From Neoechinorhynchus agilis (lineage: Eukaryota; Acanthocephala), in NCBI GenBank assembly GCA_051530055.1, contig CM121342.1, positions 10,602,001-10,666,000 of the forward strand: 64,000 bases of DNA, in the 5' to 3' direction. A program made the translations under genes and the position numbers. The notes under the pieces were generated by a model. It was not told the origin of the DNA and made no database searches. It was given only the letters and a program-made list of their open reading frames with translations. Shown piece by piece: positions 1-12,485 of this stretch (positions are counted from its first letter, which is position 1; each line of letters begins with the position of its first letter).

Positions 1-9
1 GGAGCCTCA

Positions 10-720
10 TTGTGTGCGCTCACAAAAAAGAAGGTGGAATTCGTCCCATCGCCGTATCTTCGACGATACGCCGACTTGCAGGAAAAATTCTCTGTAAACG
101 TATCACAGAGAAAACCGGGCAGCAAATTCGTCCAATCCAAATGGGCTGCTGCACATCCTGCGAGGCGGAAGCTATTGTCCGCGCGCTCCAAAACTTTACT
201 ACGAGGAGTTAAGAGCCGTGCATGATTCTTAAGTGTGATTTTCAGAACGCCTTTAACTCTCTCAATAGAGAAGCGATGCTCTGCGCAATTAGGGATCAAA
301 CACCAGAAGCCTTCCAGTATTTTCTCAATGCCTACGGGACCGCGACTCCTTTGCTTTTCGAATACCACCTCATTTTGCCCGAAAGAGGAGTGCAGCAAGG
401 AGATCCCCTCGGTCCAATCGCATTCTCCCTAACAGTAAATCCAATAGTTCATTCTCTCCATTCCAGCTTCAACGTTTAGTACTTGGATGACGCTACGCTC
501 GGATGTTATCCCTCCGTTGTACTGCGCGATTTGGAGACGCTGACTAGGGAGACCTCGAGAATGGGCATTGAGCTCAATACTGGAAAGTGTGAGCTCCTAG
601 TATTAAAAATCGAAGACGCCGCCAAAGTAAAGGAGCTATGGATGGGTTCGAGGCCGTAGCTTCAGGTCTGAAACACGTGACTCGATATTGCCCACCGATA
701 GTTTACAGTTAAGACGAGCT
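10..720 (+). mobile_element. LINE relic, reverse-transcriptase part (endonuclease of restriction-like type)
   Basis: Non-LTR retrotransposon fragment read in shifting frames. About residues 5-25 of the first reading (KKEGGIRPIAV and RRLAGKI) match the opening block of a reverse transcriptase; 222-479 carries DFQNAFNSLNRE and GVQQGDPLGP; the catalytic YLDD follows at 481-492 directly after an in-frame stop; then a GIELNTGKCELL block. Reading frames shift between the first and second blocks, so this is a dead copy, cut at the window edge and lacking its 3' end. The GVQQGDPLGP type goes with the C-terminal domain (RPDG...PW...WDAT...DT) seen at 12.1 and 61.5 kb, so the three pieces probably belong to one family with a restriction-like endonuclease. 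That link is inferred from family knowledge. Confidence 0.8.
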
Positions 721-1892
721 CATGGGGGAATGACGCGCCCGGGTACCCGAGTTAATACGACGAACAAGAATTACACACACAAAACTACATTCTGATGAGG
801 GGACTAAGGTCTCGAAATATTAATGGAATAAATGTTAATTTTTCTCGGAGCGATAAAGAGTCACTCAAAAAAGATGAACGAAAAATCTTCCATGTTATTT
901 CAATCCCTAAAGTGTTGTTTTGTGTTCACTATTGAATTGTTCGCAATGTCACTTTATCCAGGAATTTTAACTTGAGGAAACGAAGTACTAAAAATGCAGG
1001 CATGTTCGTAATTTTGACATTCAAGACGCAGTGGTTGCCCGAACACGCGATATGGAAATAATAGTAATGGTATTTTCAATAAAAGTACCATTTGCAAGTA
1101 GGTTTTCAAAGATTAATAAATATTAAGAGTGCCACTTTTGTGTTCGGAATGTTGCAATTTGTGAGTGTTTTCCTCTAAAGTTAAAAGTATGGACATAATC
1201 CCTAAAGTCAGCCGTGTGTGTAGCATCCATTTTCACGGTGACTAGTCTACAATTTTCTAAAAATTTCATTGATATTATTCAGATAAAACCTTTTGTTTAA
1301 AGAGAAAAGCTCGACATTGTCCAATTTGGGAATAAAATTTTGGGAATTAGCATTTTTTCATAAGATTAACATGCGAATTATAGTCAGCGTTGGGGTTGGC
1401 CACAATGGCCTTTTTGTATAAAAGATTCGCCTCGTTGCATACGTGTGAAGGAAAATGCCCAGTCTTGATCCGAACCAAACCTCACAGATTCACTTTTTTC
1501 GTTTACACGGAAGCGGGAAACTACTGAGGGATTTTGAGATCATTTGCCAATATGCAATTATCCATTATAAATTGCACTAGAGATTCAGAATTTTTAGAAA
1601 TTTTTGAAGGGTGCACTGCTTAGATTTTCCATGCTCCATCTTTCGACGACAACATAATATCTATCTTCGAGATATTGAGGCTAGTATCCACCTCTATAAT
1701 AATTATAATAAAATCATTCGTCGGAGTAATCTTCATTTTTCTTTGGTAAGGGGAAGCCTGCTGATCAACAAAAAAGTTTGCCTGTTATTTTAAAATAAAA
1801 TGAAACAGGTTTACACTCCCTCTCCCGGAATAAAAGATTAGTTATTTTCATTTAAACAATATTTTACAAATAGCAGAGTAACACTGTGTTAC
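721..1892. other. gene-free AT-rich stretch
   Basis: No convincing reading frame, RNA gene or repeat arm is visible here except the short hammerhead-like motif at 792-817. The only longer frame (1611-1793) is low-complexity and has no recognisable motif. Confidence 0.5.
792..817 (+). ncRNA. hammerhead-like motif
   Basis: CTGATGA (792-798), one extra G, stem GGGAC/GTCTC with loop TAAG, then GAAA (814-817). The order matches the hammerhead catalytic core, with one base more than the usual core between CTGATGA and stem II. Stems I and III and a cleavage site were not identified. No inverted partner copy is present. Confidence 0.3.
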
Positions 1893-2066
1893 TTTTACAT
1901 AGCCGCTTTCTTCTACCAAAATATTCTCAGCCTTAATATCTTTATGAGCAACATTAATCCCATGTAAGTAATCGAGAACGAGGACAATCGGAGCTAGGAT
2001 CAATCTACTTTCGTCTTAATTAAATCGTCGTTTTGCACGCAAATTTTCATACAAATCATTGCTCGG
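1893..2066 (-). pseudogene. AGC protein kinase exon fragment (PKA-like), broken
   Basis: On the minus strand the segment reads LYENLRAKRRFN, an in-frame stop, then DESRLILAPIVLVLDYLHG, followed by NVAHKDIKAENILVEESGY. This lines up with PKA catalytic-subunit blocks LRRIGRF, IVLxxEYLH, RDLKPENLL and GYxxVT, i.e. subdomains V-VIb. The catalytic loop Asp, Lys and Asn are kept (HKDIKAEN) but the usual Arg of HRD/YRD is Lys. A GTAACA donor-like site follows GYVK; no matching next exon with DFG was found down to 1600. The stop and lack of neighbours suggest a pseudogene or an orphan duplicated exon. It is shorter than 60 codons, so easily missed. Confidence 0.55.
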
Positions 2067-3617
2067 TAATCCAAAATATTTGAATGAAATATGGAACTCA
2101 GTATTTTTTTGCAGGGTGGTCGCTTTCTTTGCCTGGTTTGGATAAGATATCTCGTTTAATTATTTTTACGGAACAGTGATTGTGATTTCTGGAACAAGTA
2201 GCGACTAAACCAAAATACCTCGGCCGATTTCCAAATTTGGAATCGCGGAGGGTTTCCGAATTTATGGCAAAAATACATTATAACGTTATTGTAAAAACTA
2301 TCGAAGCATTCAAATAGTCTCCAATACCAAATATCGTTTCGCGTCACAGGCATACAATGCTCTCTGTGAGCTGTTGTGAACGAACAAGTCGAAAGTCAAC
2401 TTTAGTTGATTCGTAACAACTATACGCTAAGTTATCATAATAAAGTTTCTTATTTATTTTTAATAAAAAAAGTTGCTTGAAGATTAAATTGTTCATGTTT
2501 TTAATTAACAATGTGGGATTCTTTGAAAATTGTAAATTAAATCGATTTCTGCGTTATCTACGCACTTAAATTTCGATTTTTATAGTTTTTCAAATTTTCA
2601 ATCGTATTTGAAGTGCCGATTTATCAACATTTTTTTATTGTAAGTTGAAATAATTTTTCTAAATGCCGGAATAAGATGAATTTTACCTAAAAAGGAATCA
2701 AAATTTAAGTATTATTTTACCAATATTGTCCTTGTACAAGTAATTGAATTTTCAAAGAAACTTTTTTCTAGTCATAAAGAGGCTTTAAATACAAAATGAG
2801 AAAAAGCATGATTCCTTCAGGGTGTCCGATGTTTTACTGTTGAACGATAGTGGCATTTTGGGAACTGGTAGTAATTATAATAATCATTAAAATAACATGA
2901 TGTTCGTACATCTAAAAGGATATATTCCGCTTTCAGCATTTTTAATACCAGGAGAAGCCAGAACAACCCTACGGATACATCGGAAACGACCGAGAAAAAT
3001 GCGTGTAATTCTATTCGCTGGAGAGATTTACATCGAGCCTACACATTCTACCGGGAGAAATATTTCTATGTTAATATAGGAATTTTTTACTATGGAAAAA
3101 GAAGTGTATCATCGTTGCCGCTGAGAATTCAGATAGATTTGTTAGGAACGAGAGAATTGATTTGCACTATTTGAAACTTGCAGTGGACCGAAATGATGAA
3201 AAATTATCTGAAATCGTAAAACTTAAGAGCGTAGTAACTCTTTATTCTATGGTCAAGATTATTTGGAAATTTATTTGCAAAACTAAGCTGCCAAGGTGGA
3301 CAAATAGAATGAATGAAAACCAAAAATGTTATTTAAATTAATCCTTTATCTTTGAAAAATATTGTTGATATTTTAAAATTCACTAGAAATCTCTATACTA
3401 TCGGACTAAAGACTGAACTGCTTATCAATAAAGATGCCTTGATCATTTTTTGTAATATATTTTATCCTAAAAAAATTAAACATTATAGAACCAATAAAAT
3501 TTGATATAAAAGCGTGTCCATGAGAAGTGGATTTTAGATAAGGCATCAGCTCTAGGTCTCCCATTCGCGTTATTTAGCAATAAATCAAATCCATTTCCGT
3601 TAATCAAAGGTGGCTCT
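2067..3617. other. gene-free AT-rich stretch
   Basis: Only short, motif-free frames (2156-2353 minus, 2897-3079 plus). No tRNA, satellite or long inverted repeat was seen. A further kinase exon upstream of the fragment at 1893-2066 was looked for and not found. Confidence 0.45.
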
Positions 3618-3810
3618 GGAATTATTGTTTAGGTCTACGCCCGTTACATGATTATTTATTAAAGACGTTTCGAACATCGTCGGGTTCACCATCAGTTTGT
3701 TTGTTAGTAATATACGCTACTAACAAACAAACTGATGATGAACCCGACGAGGTTAGAAACGTCTTTAATAAATAATCATTTACCGTATGTAGACCTAAAC
3801 AATAATCCCA
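3618..3810. repeat. hairpin element (inverted repeat, ~90-bp arms) with hammerhead-like cores
   Basis: The two halves, each about 90 bp, are inverted copies around a loop near 3707-3720; both ends carry the motif ATTATTGTTTAGGTCTAC. Each arm has a CTGATG core followed by a short stem and GAAACGTCTTTAATAAA. The plus-strand core is at 3732-3759 (stem AACC/GGTT), the minus-strand core at about 3660-3690 (stem GAAC/GTTC). The arms have diverged by several substitutions, so this is an old insertion. It resembles the hairpins near 26.7, 51.9, 55.7 and 56.0 kb in design. Confidence 0.75.
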
Positions 3811-4159
3811 ATCACATTCCCCGATACCTCACATACGACAGAACCTGTTTTAATTCAAAGACAACTTTTGGAGGCCTTAGACGCTTGCTTTTGAAGAAGT
3901 TTCAAGATGGAGTTATCCATGATGGGTAACGATAGGAGATTCTAATGAATTTCTTACTAATTGCAGAAGTTAGGGATTTTTTTATGATTGAGCTTAGGGT
4001 GGACATGGCCAAGGAAGGGTTATTTGTGTTGTCAGAGGGAATGTGCGAATATTATAGTTGAACAATTTTATAAAATTGTAGATGTGATGATCACGTTTAT
4101 CCCAGGCGAGTAAACGAGGAGATTTTAAACGCTGAGGTGGGGTGGAGTACGGTAAACTG
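3811..4159. other. unassigned stretch
   Basis: A frame that continues from the hairpin (to 3929) has no motif. From about 3960 the plus strand becomes G-rich, leading into the LINE-like tract that follows. Nothing else supported. Confidence 0.4.
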
Positions 4160-5133
4160 GGGTGGAAATGACGGAGATTGGAGTTGCATTGTTCGTCGCG
4201 GGTGATGGATTAAGGGAAGAGTCGTGACAGGATGCCGATCTAGAACAATTGATTATCCCGAAGAGAGAAGTCCGGGAGCGAATCGAAAATTTGACTTGGG
4301 ATGAGTGATTGACAATGATAGAAATAAGTTTAGAGTTGAGACTTTATGTATCAGCTACGATTGGACGGGCAGATTTATAGTGTTTTTGTGCGGGGATGGA
4401 GCGATAATTATTATGTGGTTTCTTGGACGCCAGTAGAGTTGCACGTAGTCAAAGAAGTTGGGAAGTCGCTTATTCTTCGAGTTTTTGGGATGAAGAAGAT
4501 GTTCGAGGGTGTTTGCTAAAAATGACGGGTTATATTGGGATGATGAGGTCTGGGTTGAGTTTGGGGGAGCGGTGGAAAGATTTTGCGATGAGTTTTAAAG
4601 TGGATAGATACGAAAAGGAAATTGTGAAGGAGCTTGTGTCTCCTGGTAAGAAAGAAGGAGGTTACGAGTGGTGAAAAGTTATTTTTGTAGGGAATACGCA
4701 TAACTGTTGATGGGGGAGGAATAGTAGAGTGAATGTCGGGGAAAAGGAGTTGACCGATACGAAGAATTTGGTGGCGGTTGTGTGCATCAGCGGCGACAGG
4801 ATCTCCAACAAGGGCTTCCGGCATTTCAGAAATAAATATGGTGCGATTTCTATCATCGATGGAGGATTGCATGATGCGATGGGTCGAATTCAGAGCAACG
4901 AGGGATGATGGCCGGGGTGGAGAAGGCGTATCATTACTGAAATGAATCGGAGGGCTGATTGATTTTGATGGTGTTGGCGTCAACCTTATATCCTTATAGT
5001 TATTTGTTCCACCTTTTGTTTTTCCCAATCGCTCAGATGTTTCGCCGACCTTTTGTTCAACCGTAGCGTTCTCATTAGTTACTTCAGCTGAATTCCTTTC
5101 GCTTTTCCTATCGTCACCTTTTATCACAGTCAA
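4160..5133 (-). mobile_element. possible LINE ORF1-like relic
   Basis: The minus strand is C-rich and holds a 205-codon frame (5133 down to 4516) plus overlapping pieces in other frames. The N-terminal half contains RNRTIFISEMPEALVGDP followed by AADAHNRHQILRI, a layout like the ORF1 block of nematode CR1-type LINEs (R/ERSIVVSxIPE...). Beyond that the reading continues only by changing frame, and the proline/serine-rich composition matches the CR1-like LINEs at 11-14 kb. I cannot identify it as a host gene. The assignment rests on composition and one weak block. Confidence 0.35.
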
Positions 5134-5194
5134 CGTATTATTATTCTACCATTTCCGCGCAGGTTTTGGTGACATGCTTCCAACACAATGAAAG

Positions 5195-5345
5195 GGCTTA
5201 AAACTACGAGCCAGCGACGTGCTAAAAATCAATGAAAAAATGTAACACAACGCAGGGAATTCGAGCGGATATACGATCCCTGAACTTCGGAAATGGCGAT
5301 CCCGCGCATCCGAGCCATAGAACACATAAAATGTAACACCTTTTT
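5195..5345 (+). repeat. dispersed repeat, copy 1
   Basis: Shares two blocks with the inverted copy at 46250-46435: one around GCCAGCGAC...TAAAAATCAAT and one around GAACTTCGG...GGCGATCCCGCGCA. The two blocks are about 60 bp apart here and somewhat more in the other copy. No coding content. A hammerhead-like motif abuts it at 5352-5380. Confidence 0.6.
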
Positions 5346-6835
5346 AGATGACTGATCCGGCGAGGTCACCTCGTGAAATATTTCAAATAAAGAAAATATG
5401 TTTTATCCGAAGATTATGCTCACCAAAATTCTAACTTTTCTATAATGAGTGAAATGCATCGATATTTGCAATACCTTCGGAAATTTGCCATTGAAATAAA
5501 TTGTAACTTTTAGTAAAAGAACAGACATCCTTTTGTGCAAATTTTTAAGGAATTAAAAGCCTACTCAATTCTTTTGTTCCTTTATCTCTAGCAAATGTTT
5601 GAACACATTCGAAAATCTCTTCCTCGGGTTTTTAGTAGAAAACGTATTAACGTAATCAAATGAACATTTTGAATCGTCAAGTTTTTGACTTATTGAGTTC
5701 AGAGTTTATTAAATTTATCTCACTTTCTTAGCTCAAAAGATTTAATTATGCGACATTCTGCTATAAAATCTGCACGATTTAGAATTGCAACCAAAAATTG
5801 AACTAAATTGAAGGACAGCAATAAACTTTTAATTTTGCGTCTCATTTTAACTTTCAAAATAGTCGAGTTTCAAAATCATGGAACACTCAATTAATTGAAT
5901 TCATGAGCTTTTGACTCGTACTAACGTAATTAAAACATTCTATAGGGAGCGAGACATTAATATGAATTTAGAAGTTATTCGGATTCAATGAATCGATATT
6001 TTATGAAGTAGCAAAAAAGGTGTGCTATCGGCGTATATATTTTTCGTTCAATCTCACTCCTATCCGCATTATTGACAATGTGATATTTCGGCCATGTTTG
6101 AGTTTATAGTGCATATCGTTAAGCTCCTTTGGTAATACAACTATTACGTCCCACTTTTGCTACAAAATCGCTATTGTTGAACACTCAAGTTTCATATATT
6201 GCACCCATTTTTCTTCGTAACATCAATTTCATCCAATCAAGTACTTTGAGTGCTTTACTAAGGAAATTTCAAATGAAGTACTTAGAGCAGGAGAAAATGC
6301 AATAGAACAACAGCGCAGTTTATATACGCCCACACTTCGTCTTCGAAGCCAACTGCTTTCGAGGCTGCAGATTTCTATCAGTGCAAACATTTCGCTTCTG
6401 CAGTTTCGGCGGCTGAAGGCAACGAACTTTGCGGTTGTTAAACGATCTCAACATCTATATAGATTTCAATTGACTCTCTAGTCTTAAATAATTTTTGAGA
6501 TCAACTTCGCTTAATGGGAATAATCGTAAATGTCTCGCTCGCAATAGATGAATAAATTCATTCACCCGGTAAGTTTAGATTGATTCAAAAATCTGATTAT
6601 ACTAAAGTCGAAGATGAAACCGCTTACAACAGGAATCTTCGGGTAATTAAGAAAAATAAATATCGATACCGAAGTGGCTTGACATTCTAGGATATTTTGT
6701 TCGCAGTGAGCTACGGCATTCGTTTGCAATAATGTATTTACCTCAAGTGCAGCACACACTGCCTATAATCATGACAATGAGCAAATCGATGCATTCCATC
6801 ATGCGACTTTAATCTCGTCTACTAAGAAGCACACC
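5346..6835. other. gene-free stretch upstream of the 6.8-kb gene
   Basis: AT-rich DNA with no supported gene. Near 5352 lies a decayed copy of the CTGATGAGGCGAGG...CCTCGCGAAAT repeat motif. The last 100 bp before 6836 probably hold the promoter and 5'UTR of the next gene; no clear TATA box was seen. Confidence 0.4.
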
Positions 6836-7672
6836 ATGAAACAAACAGATTTACTTGGAACGGCAATTATTCTGGGATTTCTAACAATTTTTCATTATCC
6901 AATCACTTCGAATCCGAGTGTTAATGAAATGCGCTGCACAAACATCAAGAATTCGACTGAAGGACAAAGCCTTCATTGTCACTTTCGATCGAAAAAAAAC
7001 GACTTTCTTTGTACGTTTCTCATTCCAGATCAGTCAAATCCAATTGTTTTCATTATCCATGTGGAACATTTGAAAAAATTTACTACACGAACCCAAATCG
7101 TATTCAGTGGTACTGTACCCAAGACAACATTCGTTCAGCCGAACATATTGGATTCTGGAATCTATCGAATTTGCGCACTCGCATTGACTACAATTCCATC
7201 GAGACCAAAAATGGTTGACCTTTCACGTAATGATTCCATCTTTGATGTGCAATGTACACAAATCAGCGTAAGTTCCGGAAACATTGAAGTGCCTGTTTTA
7301 CAAGTGAAACCTTCATTCGCAGTTTTCCTTTATCTTCTTTGTATTATCCTGCTGATTTCACTAGTGATTAAGAGACACATTGTGATACGAAAAAGACGAA
7401 GAATCAGAAGCATATCGAGTGGGCAATCGTTGCCTTTAAATAGTGAAAACGTGAACGGTCATTCGCTTATTTGTGGAGATGCACATTCGTCACGGAGATC
7501 TACTTATCCTGAGATTCGCATTGAACTGCCGGATCAAAGAAATAATACCGACACAACAAATGGAGACGTTTTAGATAGAAGATACAATCGTCAAGGCTCG
7601 ACTGTTGATGAAGTTGTAGCTCGAATTCTTGGTTCGATTCGATGGAAATCCGATCCCCACAATAAACCCTGA
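6836..7672 (+). CDS. single-pass type I membrane protein, unrecognised
   Basis: Intronless gene of 278 codons. Residues 5-20 are a hydrophobic signal peptide or anchor; residues 161-179 (FAVFLYLLCIILLISLVIK) form a clear membrane helix followed by a basic stop-transfer stretch (RHIVIRKRRRI). The ectodomain of about 140 residues has five cysteines (near 34, 48, 59, 113, 140) and an N-glycosylation site; DSGIYRIC near 106-113 recalls the Ig-domain DxGxYxC motif but the Cys is one residue too far, so an Ig fold is only a possibility. The cytoplasmic tail of ~95 residues is Ser/Arg-rich. I do not recognise the family. The reading frame is open throughout with normal composition, so I take it as a real gene. 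Confidence 0.7.
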   Translation: MKQTDLLGTAIILGFLTIFHYPITSNPSVNEMRCTNIKNSTEGQSLHCHFRSKKNDFLCTFLIPDQSNPIVFIIHVEHLKKFTTRTQIVFSGTVPKTTFVQPNILDSGIYRICALALTTIPSRPKMVDLSRNDSIFDVQCTQISVSSGNIEVPVLQVKPSFAVFLYLLCIILLISLVIKRHIVIRKRRRIRSISSGQSLPLNSENVNGHSLICGDAHSSRRSTYPEIRIELPDQRNNTDTTNGDVLDRRYNRQGSTVDEVVARILGSIRWKSDPHNKP

Positions 7673-8416
<744 letters not shown>

Positions 8417-8597
8417 CCTGTGAACTTTCTGCACTAAAGAAATACATATGTGAATTTTAGATTTTTCCACCGAAGAATGATCGCACTACGGATTTTCTAT
8501 TGAACGCTCGTTTCATGAATAACTGAAAAAATTATTTTTATGACAGTGAGCTCATCTTAAACGCGAGTTTTGTCTCCTTTTTTATCCTTCGATTCTC

Positions 8598-10491
8598 CTA
8601 AATCAACGTTCTTACATCCATGAAGCGAGAAGCATTTCTCACCGCTCTAATTTCCTTCCAAGCCTTTTTCCTAAGTCTTCTTTCCTCCAGAGTTTCGTTC
8701 CGATTCCTCTGTTTCATTCGTTCAATACTATGATTCGATTTTCGCTTAGAAACCGCATGATCCTCAACTTGAGTCAACTGGATTTTTTCCTGCGACGAAT
8801 AAGCGTTGCTTAAAAGCTCTATTCGACGAGGACACCCAGCGTTCTTCAGCGTGGACAGTCGAAATCCATTATTGATCAAACGACTTCTAACGCTCTTTTC
8901 TGGTTCTAGCATCGTAAATTTTTGATCGACGTATACTACCTCCGCATTTCGATCCTCAGTCACCCTTACGAGAACATTCAGCATTGATATCATAAAAACT
9001 CACTCTTGTTTAGCCGGAATGAAATCGGCAAATAATTCTGAATAATCAATGCTGTCACATTTGAACGGCGAATTATCCGGGTCTTCAGTGCAATACTCGT
9101 GCAGAAGCTTAAGAAAAAATCTTGAAAATAGTCGGGAAAAGCATAATTTTTATACCATTTTTTAGCGTTGTTAATGCTTTAAATTATGTTATTATTTTGG
9201 CCAATAATTGACCCAAAAGAGGGATCGCGTCAAAGTCGAATGTAATTGGAAATTGTTTCGAGGTAAAAGAGAAAGTTATGGAGCTAACGAACCTTCACTG
9301 CGAAAAACAGCTTCATAACTTTCACGAAACCAGTCGACACATATATATTCGATTTTAGCAATCCCTCTCGGGTGTCGGTGACTATCTGAATTAACAAGAT
9401 GTCTGTCAAAATGAAACTGTTTAGGAATACTTCACATTAAACATTTAAAGTCTCAAAATAACAAAACGTAAGATTAAAAAGTTATAAATAACCATGTTTC
9501 TAGAGAAAAAAGGGTTTAAAATGGAAATCCCAATTTTTACTCCAAAATGCGTAATTATAGAAATATAATGGAAAACAGCTAAAAACGTTAAGAAAATTTC
9601 GAAATATTGTTAAACAAAAAACGGAAATTTGATATTAAATAAACGCTGAAAATTTGTGTTTTTATTTTCCGAAAAACAATGGACAAAAGTTTGAATTATT
9701 AAAAAAATGCGGCAATTCAAAATCGCCAATTAATTCGCCTTCTAATTTTCTCAAAACATCAAAATGATCGAGAATAATTACAAATTGAAAATGTGACATT
9801 TCAGACCTGCAAACAAATTAAACATTAGACTAAAAAACCTTTATATGGAAAAATCTAAAATGTATCATTCTGAGAATGACTAAAGAATTGGTTATTTTGC
9901 AAAATTGCAAAAAGAAAAATATAATTGAATAAAAAAATTAAAAAAATCGCAAATTCTTCAAAACAAATTATAAAGATTTAGCGACATAAATTCGATCAAT
10001 TACAATGCTGACCACTTTAGCTCGCCGAAATTCAGTATGCCTACCTTCTCGAATTGGCAATTTAGTTTTCTAAGTTCATCAATCTCACCAACTTCTCCAT
10101 TCCCTGCTTCCTCTTCTATCGTCGGAAGCATTGAATTTAGATATCGGTTCACTTTAGCGGATACTTGTTGGGACACTTGTGTTTCTGGATGCGCTCCACC
10201 AGCTAAATTGACAAAATCATCCGGAAAGTCATCAGATTCAGCCTCATGATCGTCTTCGAGAGATCGTATAAACTCATCGAGTTCAGCATCGTGTTTAAAA
10301 TCACCGTCTTCCTTTACTAATTGAACCTCCTTATTGTGTTTAACCTCGGACTCTATTTTCTTTGTAGATTTTGATGTAAAATCTTCATGTTCGTTCTGGT
10401 GACCAATGGCAGCAATCGCATCGAGCACCTCGCCTTTATTTTCTTCATTTAAAATGAATCGTCGACCTTTTCGCCCTTTGCGAGATGGCAT
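8598..10491 (-). CDS. LTV1: LTV1-type 40S ribosome assembly factor, three exons
   Basis: LTV1 is a 40S assembly and export factor (family knowledge). Exons on the minus strand: 10491-10045, 9107-9004, 8964-8598, joined by GT-AG introns of 937 and 39 nt (AAG^GTAGGC...CTTAAG^; AGA^GTGAGT...GTAAG^). The joined frame gives 305 residues, shorter than the ~475 of human. The start MPSRKGRKGRRF parallels human MPHRKKKPF. An acidic middle has DDFPDDFVNLAGG, matching LEDDFILQAN; FEKLLHEYC bridges exons 1-2 like FEKFYEQYD; the C-terminus has RNRNETLEERRLRKKAWKEI, matching the LTV1 ending. Intron 1 is long for this window and holds no recognised exon or repeat. Identity is good on the terminal motif, moderate overall. 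Confidence 0.75.
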
Positions 10492-10989
10492 CTACAATAT
10501 CGTGGAATTGCGCTGCCCCTGCTGGATGCGAAAGGGAAAAGGGTCAAACTGATTTGGAACTCAACGATAAACCTAATACGATCGTCGTCGATTTTCCAAA
10601 CGGCGAAATCAATTACGATCGCAATCGATTAGTAATTGGCCTTAAAAACAGGGTTTTCCCCAATTATTGATATTGGAGCAAGGACTTTGATTATCCGCGA
10701 AACCAAAAATGCCAACTTTTCGTTGCCTACCCAAATCTTCTTTCGTGCAATGCTCAGTCAAAGGGAAATATTAAATACTGCTCTCGAGAATTCAGAAATG
10801 AGGTATACATATGGACTTTATGAACGTGCTAGAACCAAGATTGAAATTGGTAGATAATGGTAGAAAATCGGCGATTTGTGTTCGCTCGTTTTATAAAATT
10901 GAACTTCATATCCCTGTCTAGTGTGAAAAATTTAATAGATAATGCCTTTAGGGAATTACAGAATTCATGGTACGCATTTGTTGATTACT
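10492..10989. other. 5' flank of LTV1
   Basis: Upstream DNA of LTV1. Two short plus-strand frames (10485-10670, 10636-10857) show no motif and no start context that supports a gene. No transposon motif seen until LINE sequence begins near 11.0 kb. Confidence 0.4.
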
Positions 10990-12090
10990 AACTAATAAAA
11001 ACGTATTATTACCGATTTTATTGGTCCTGTCAAGCGAGTTTGTTGAACATCAACTCTAATACTCTCACATTCCACTCTGACAACACAAATAACCCTTTCT
11101 GCCATGTCCTTCCTAACCTCAATCATAAAATTTTTAAAAAAAATCGGCAATTCCCAGGAAATTCACTAGAATCTCACCAGCATGAAACTTCTTCAAAAGC
11201 AAGCATCACCTACAAAAACTTTTTTCCTCCAAAAATCGTTCGGGTAGCAATTCAACGTTATGACGAGCCATCAAGGACTCTTTTGATCTACGCAACCCGG
11301 ATCCCTTCCCAAATTTCTCCTATTCTGAATTAAAACAGATTCTAGACTCCATCAATCAGAACCTCTGCCCTGACTCAATTTACAATCACTGTGCCACATC
11401 AGACTCCACACAATCTTTCACGCACACATCTGACACTTTTGTCAACTCGCCGATACTCCCCTTAGTTTCGTCATACGATGTCCAACAAATCTCGAAAAAT
11501 TATCTCGAAATTAGTCCTCTCAATCCGAAATCCCAAAGTGGGCTCTTCGCTGCGTCATCCCCGAACTCATAGACCCTTCTACCCTCATTATAAATTACAG
11601 CCTTTTACATGGCATCTACCCCTCTTGCCTGAAAACTGCTAAAGTTATCCTTCTTCCACAAAAAGGCCATTCTATTTCTGCCGAATCATTCCGTCCAATA
11701 TACATTTTGTCCGATCTTTTAAAAATTATCGAAATGTATTTTAAATCAAGCCTTCTTTCACTTCTCAACGACAAGATACTGCCCCTGCAATTCAGCTTCC
11801 GGCCTAAAATTTTCTGCAACCGACGACATCCTCCCACGTAACCTCGACAAAAATCATTCCCACGTCACCCGTCTCGTTCAACTGGATTTATCGAAAGCAT
11901 TCGACTCCGTAAACCATTCACTCCCTCTCCAAGCATGCTCCGTGGTCTCAACTTGTGGCAGATCCGCTGGCTCGAATCTTATCTTCACAATCGCAAACAA
12001 TAGAATCACTACCGATCTACCTCCTCGATCAGCCTATCCCTCGCCAAATGCGTACCTCAAGATGCTGTGCTGTCACCACTTAATCGGATG
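10990..12090 (+). mobile_element. APE-type (CR1/Jockey-like) LINE, partial copy 1
   Basis: Decayed reverse-transcriptase part read in several frames. Blocks include HGIYPSCLKTAKVILLPQKG, then SAESFRPIYILSDLLKIIE near 11600-11730, typical of the early RT motifs, then LQFSFRPK and, past a frame change, VRLVQLD-like and AFDSVNHS near 11870-11925. Pyrimidine-rich composition matches copy 2 downstream. Sequence of a different LINE family starts near 12090, so the copy is interrupted or truncated there. Confidence 0.75.
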
Positions 12091-12485
12091 CTTAGCTCAC
12101 CACTATCCCAATCGCTTCTTTGGGTACCCTTCTCTCCAACGAGACAGTAAGGATCGCAGTGTCCCTGAGACTTGGGGTACCGATGTGCACATCATATCGC
12201 TGCCGTTGCTGAGCGACCGTGAAACCATCGGGACGCTATGGTCTCGTCTGTCGGCACGACACGCCGAAGTAAACGCAATTCTTATTCGTGCCCTGAATAC
12301 CGTGAATGCGCCCAACATCCTAGAGCCGAGCAATATTTCCCACTCGATGGCCGTAGACCGGACGGTGTCACAGTATTCCCGTGGCGAGAAGGAAAATACC
12401 TTCTCTGGGACGCTACGTTCATGGATACGATCGAGCCAGCAACATCCTACTTTCGACTTCCTCAGATCACTTCACCATATTGGGC
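12090..12485 (+). mobile_element. restriction-like-endonuclease LINE, C-terminal fragment
   Basis: Fragment of the same family as the copy at 61.0 kb. In successive frames it reads TDVHIIS, then GRYGLVC, then [20 protein letters not shown], then ILEPS...[16 protein letters not shown] and KYLLWDAT. These are the histidine/cysteine finger and the RPDG...WDAT core of the C-terminal endonuclease domain. Frame changes between blocks show that it is dead. It sits between two pieces of APE-type LINE, consistent with insertion into such an element or with the junction of two copies. Confidence 0.75.

Noticed and set aside
3618-3810. Inverted repeats as transcription terminators
   Set aside because: Arms of about 90 bp and multiple dispersed copies indicate mobile elements, not terminators.
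4516-5133. 205-codon minus frame as a host gene
   Set aside because: C-terminal half is low-complexity antisense of a G-rich tract, and the N-terminal block looks like a LINE ORF1.
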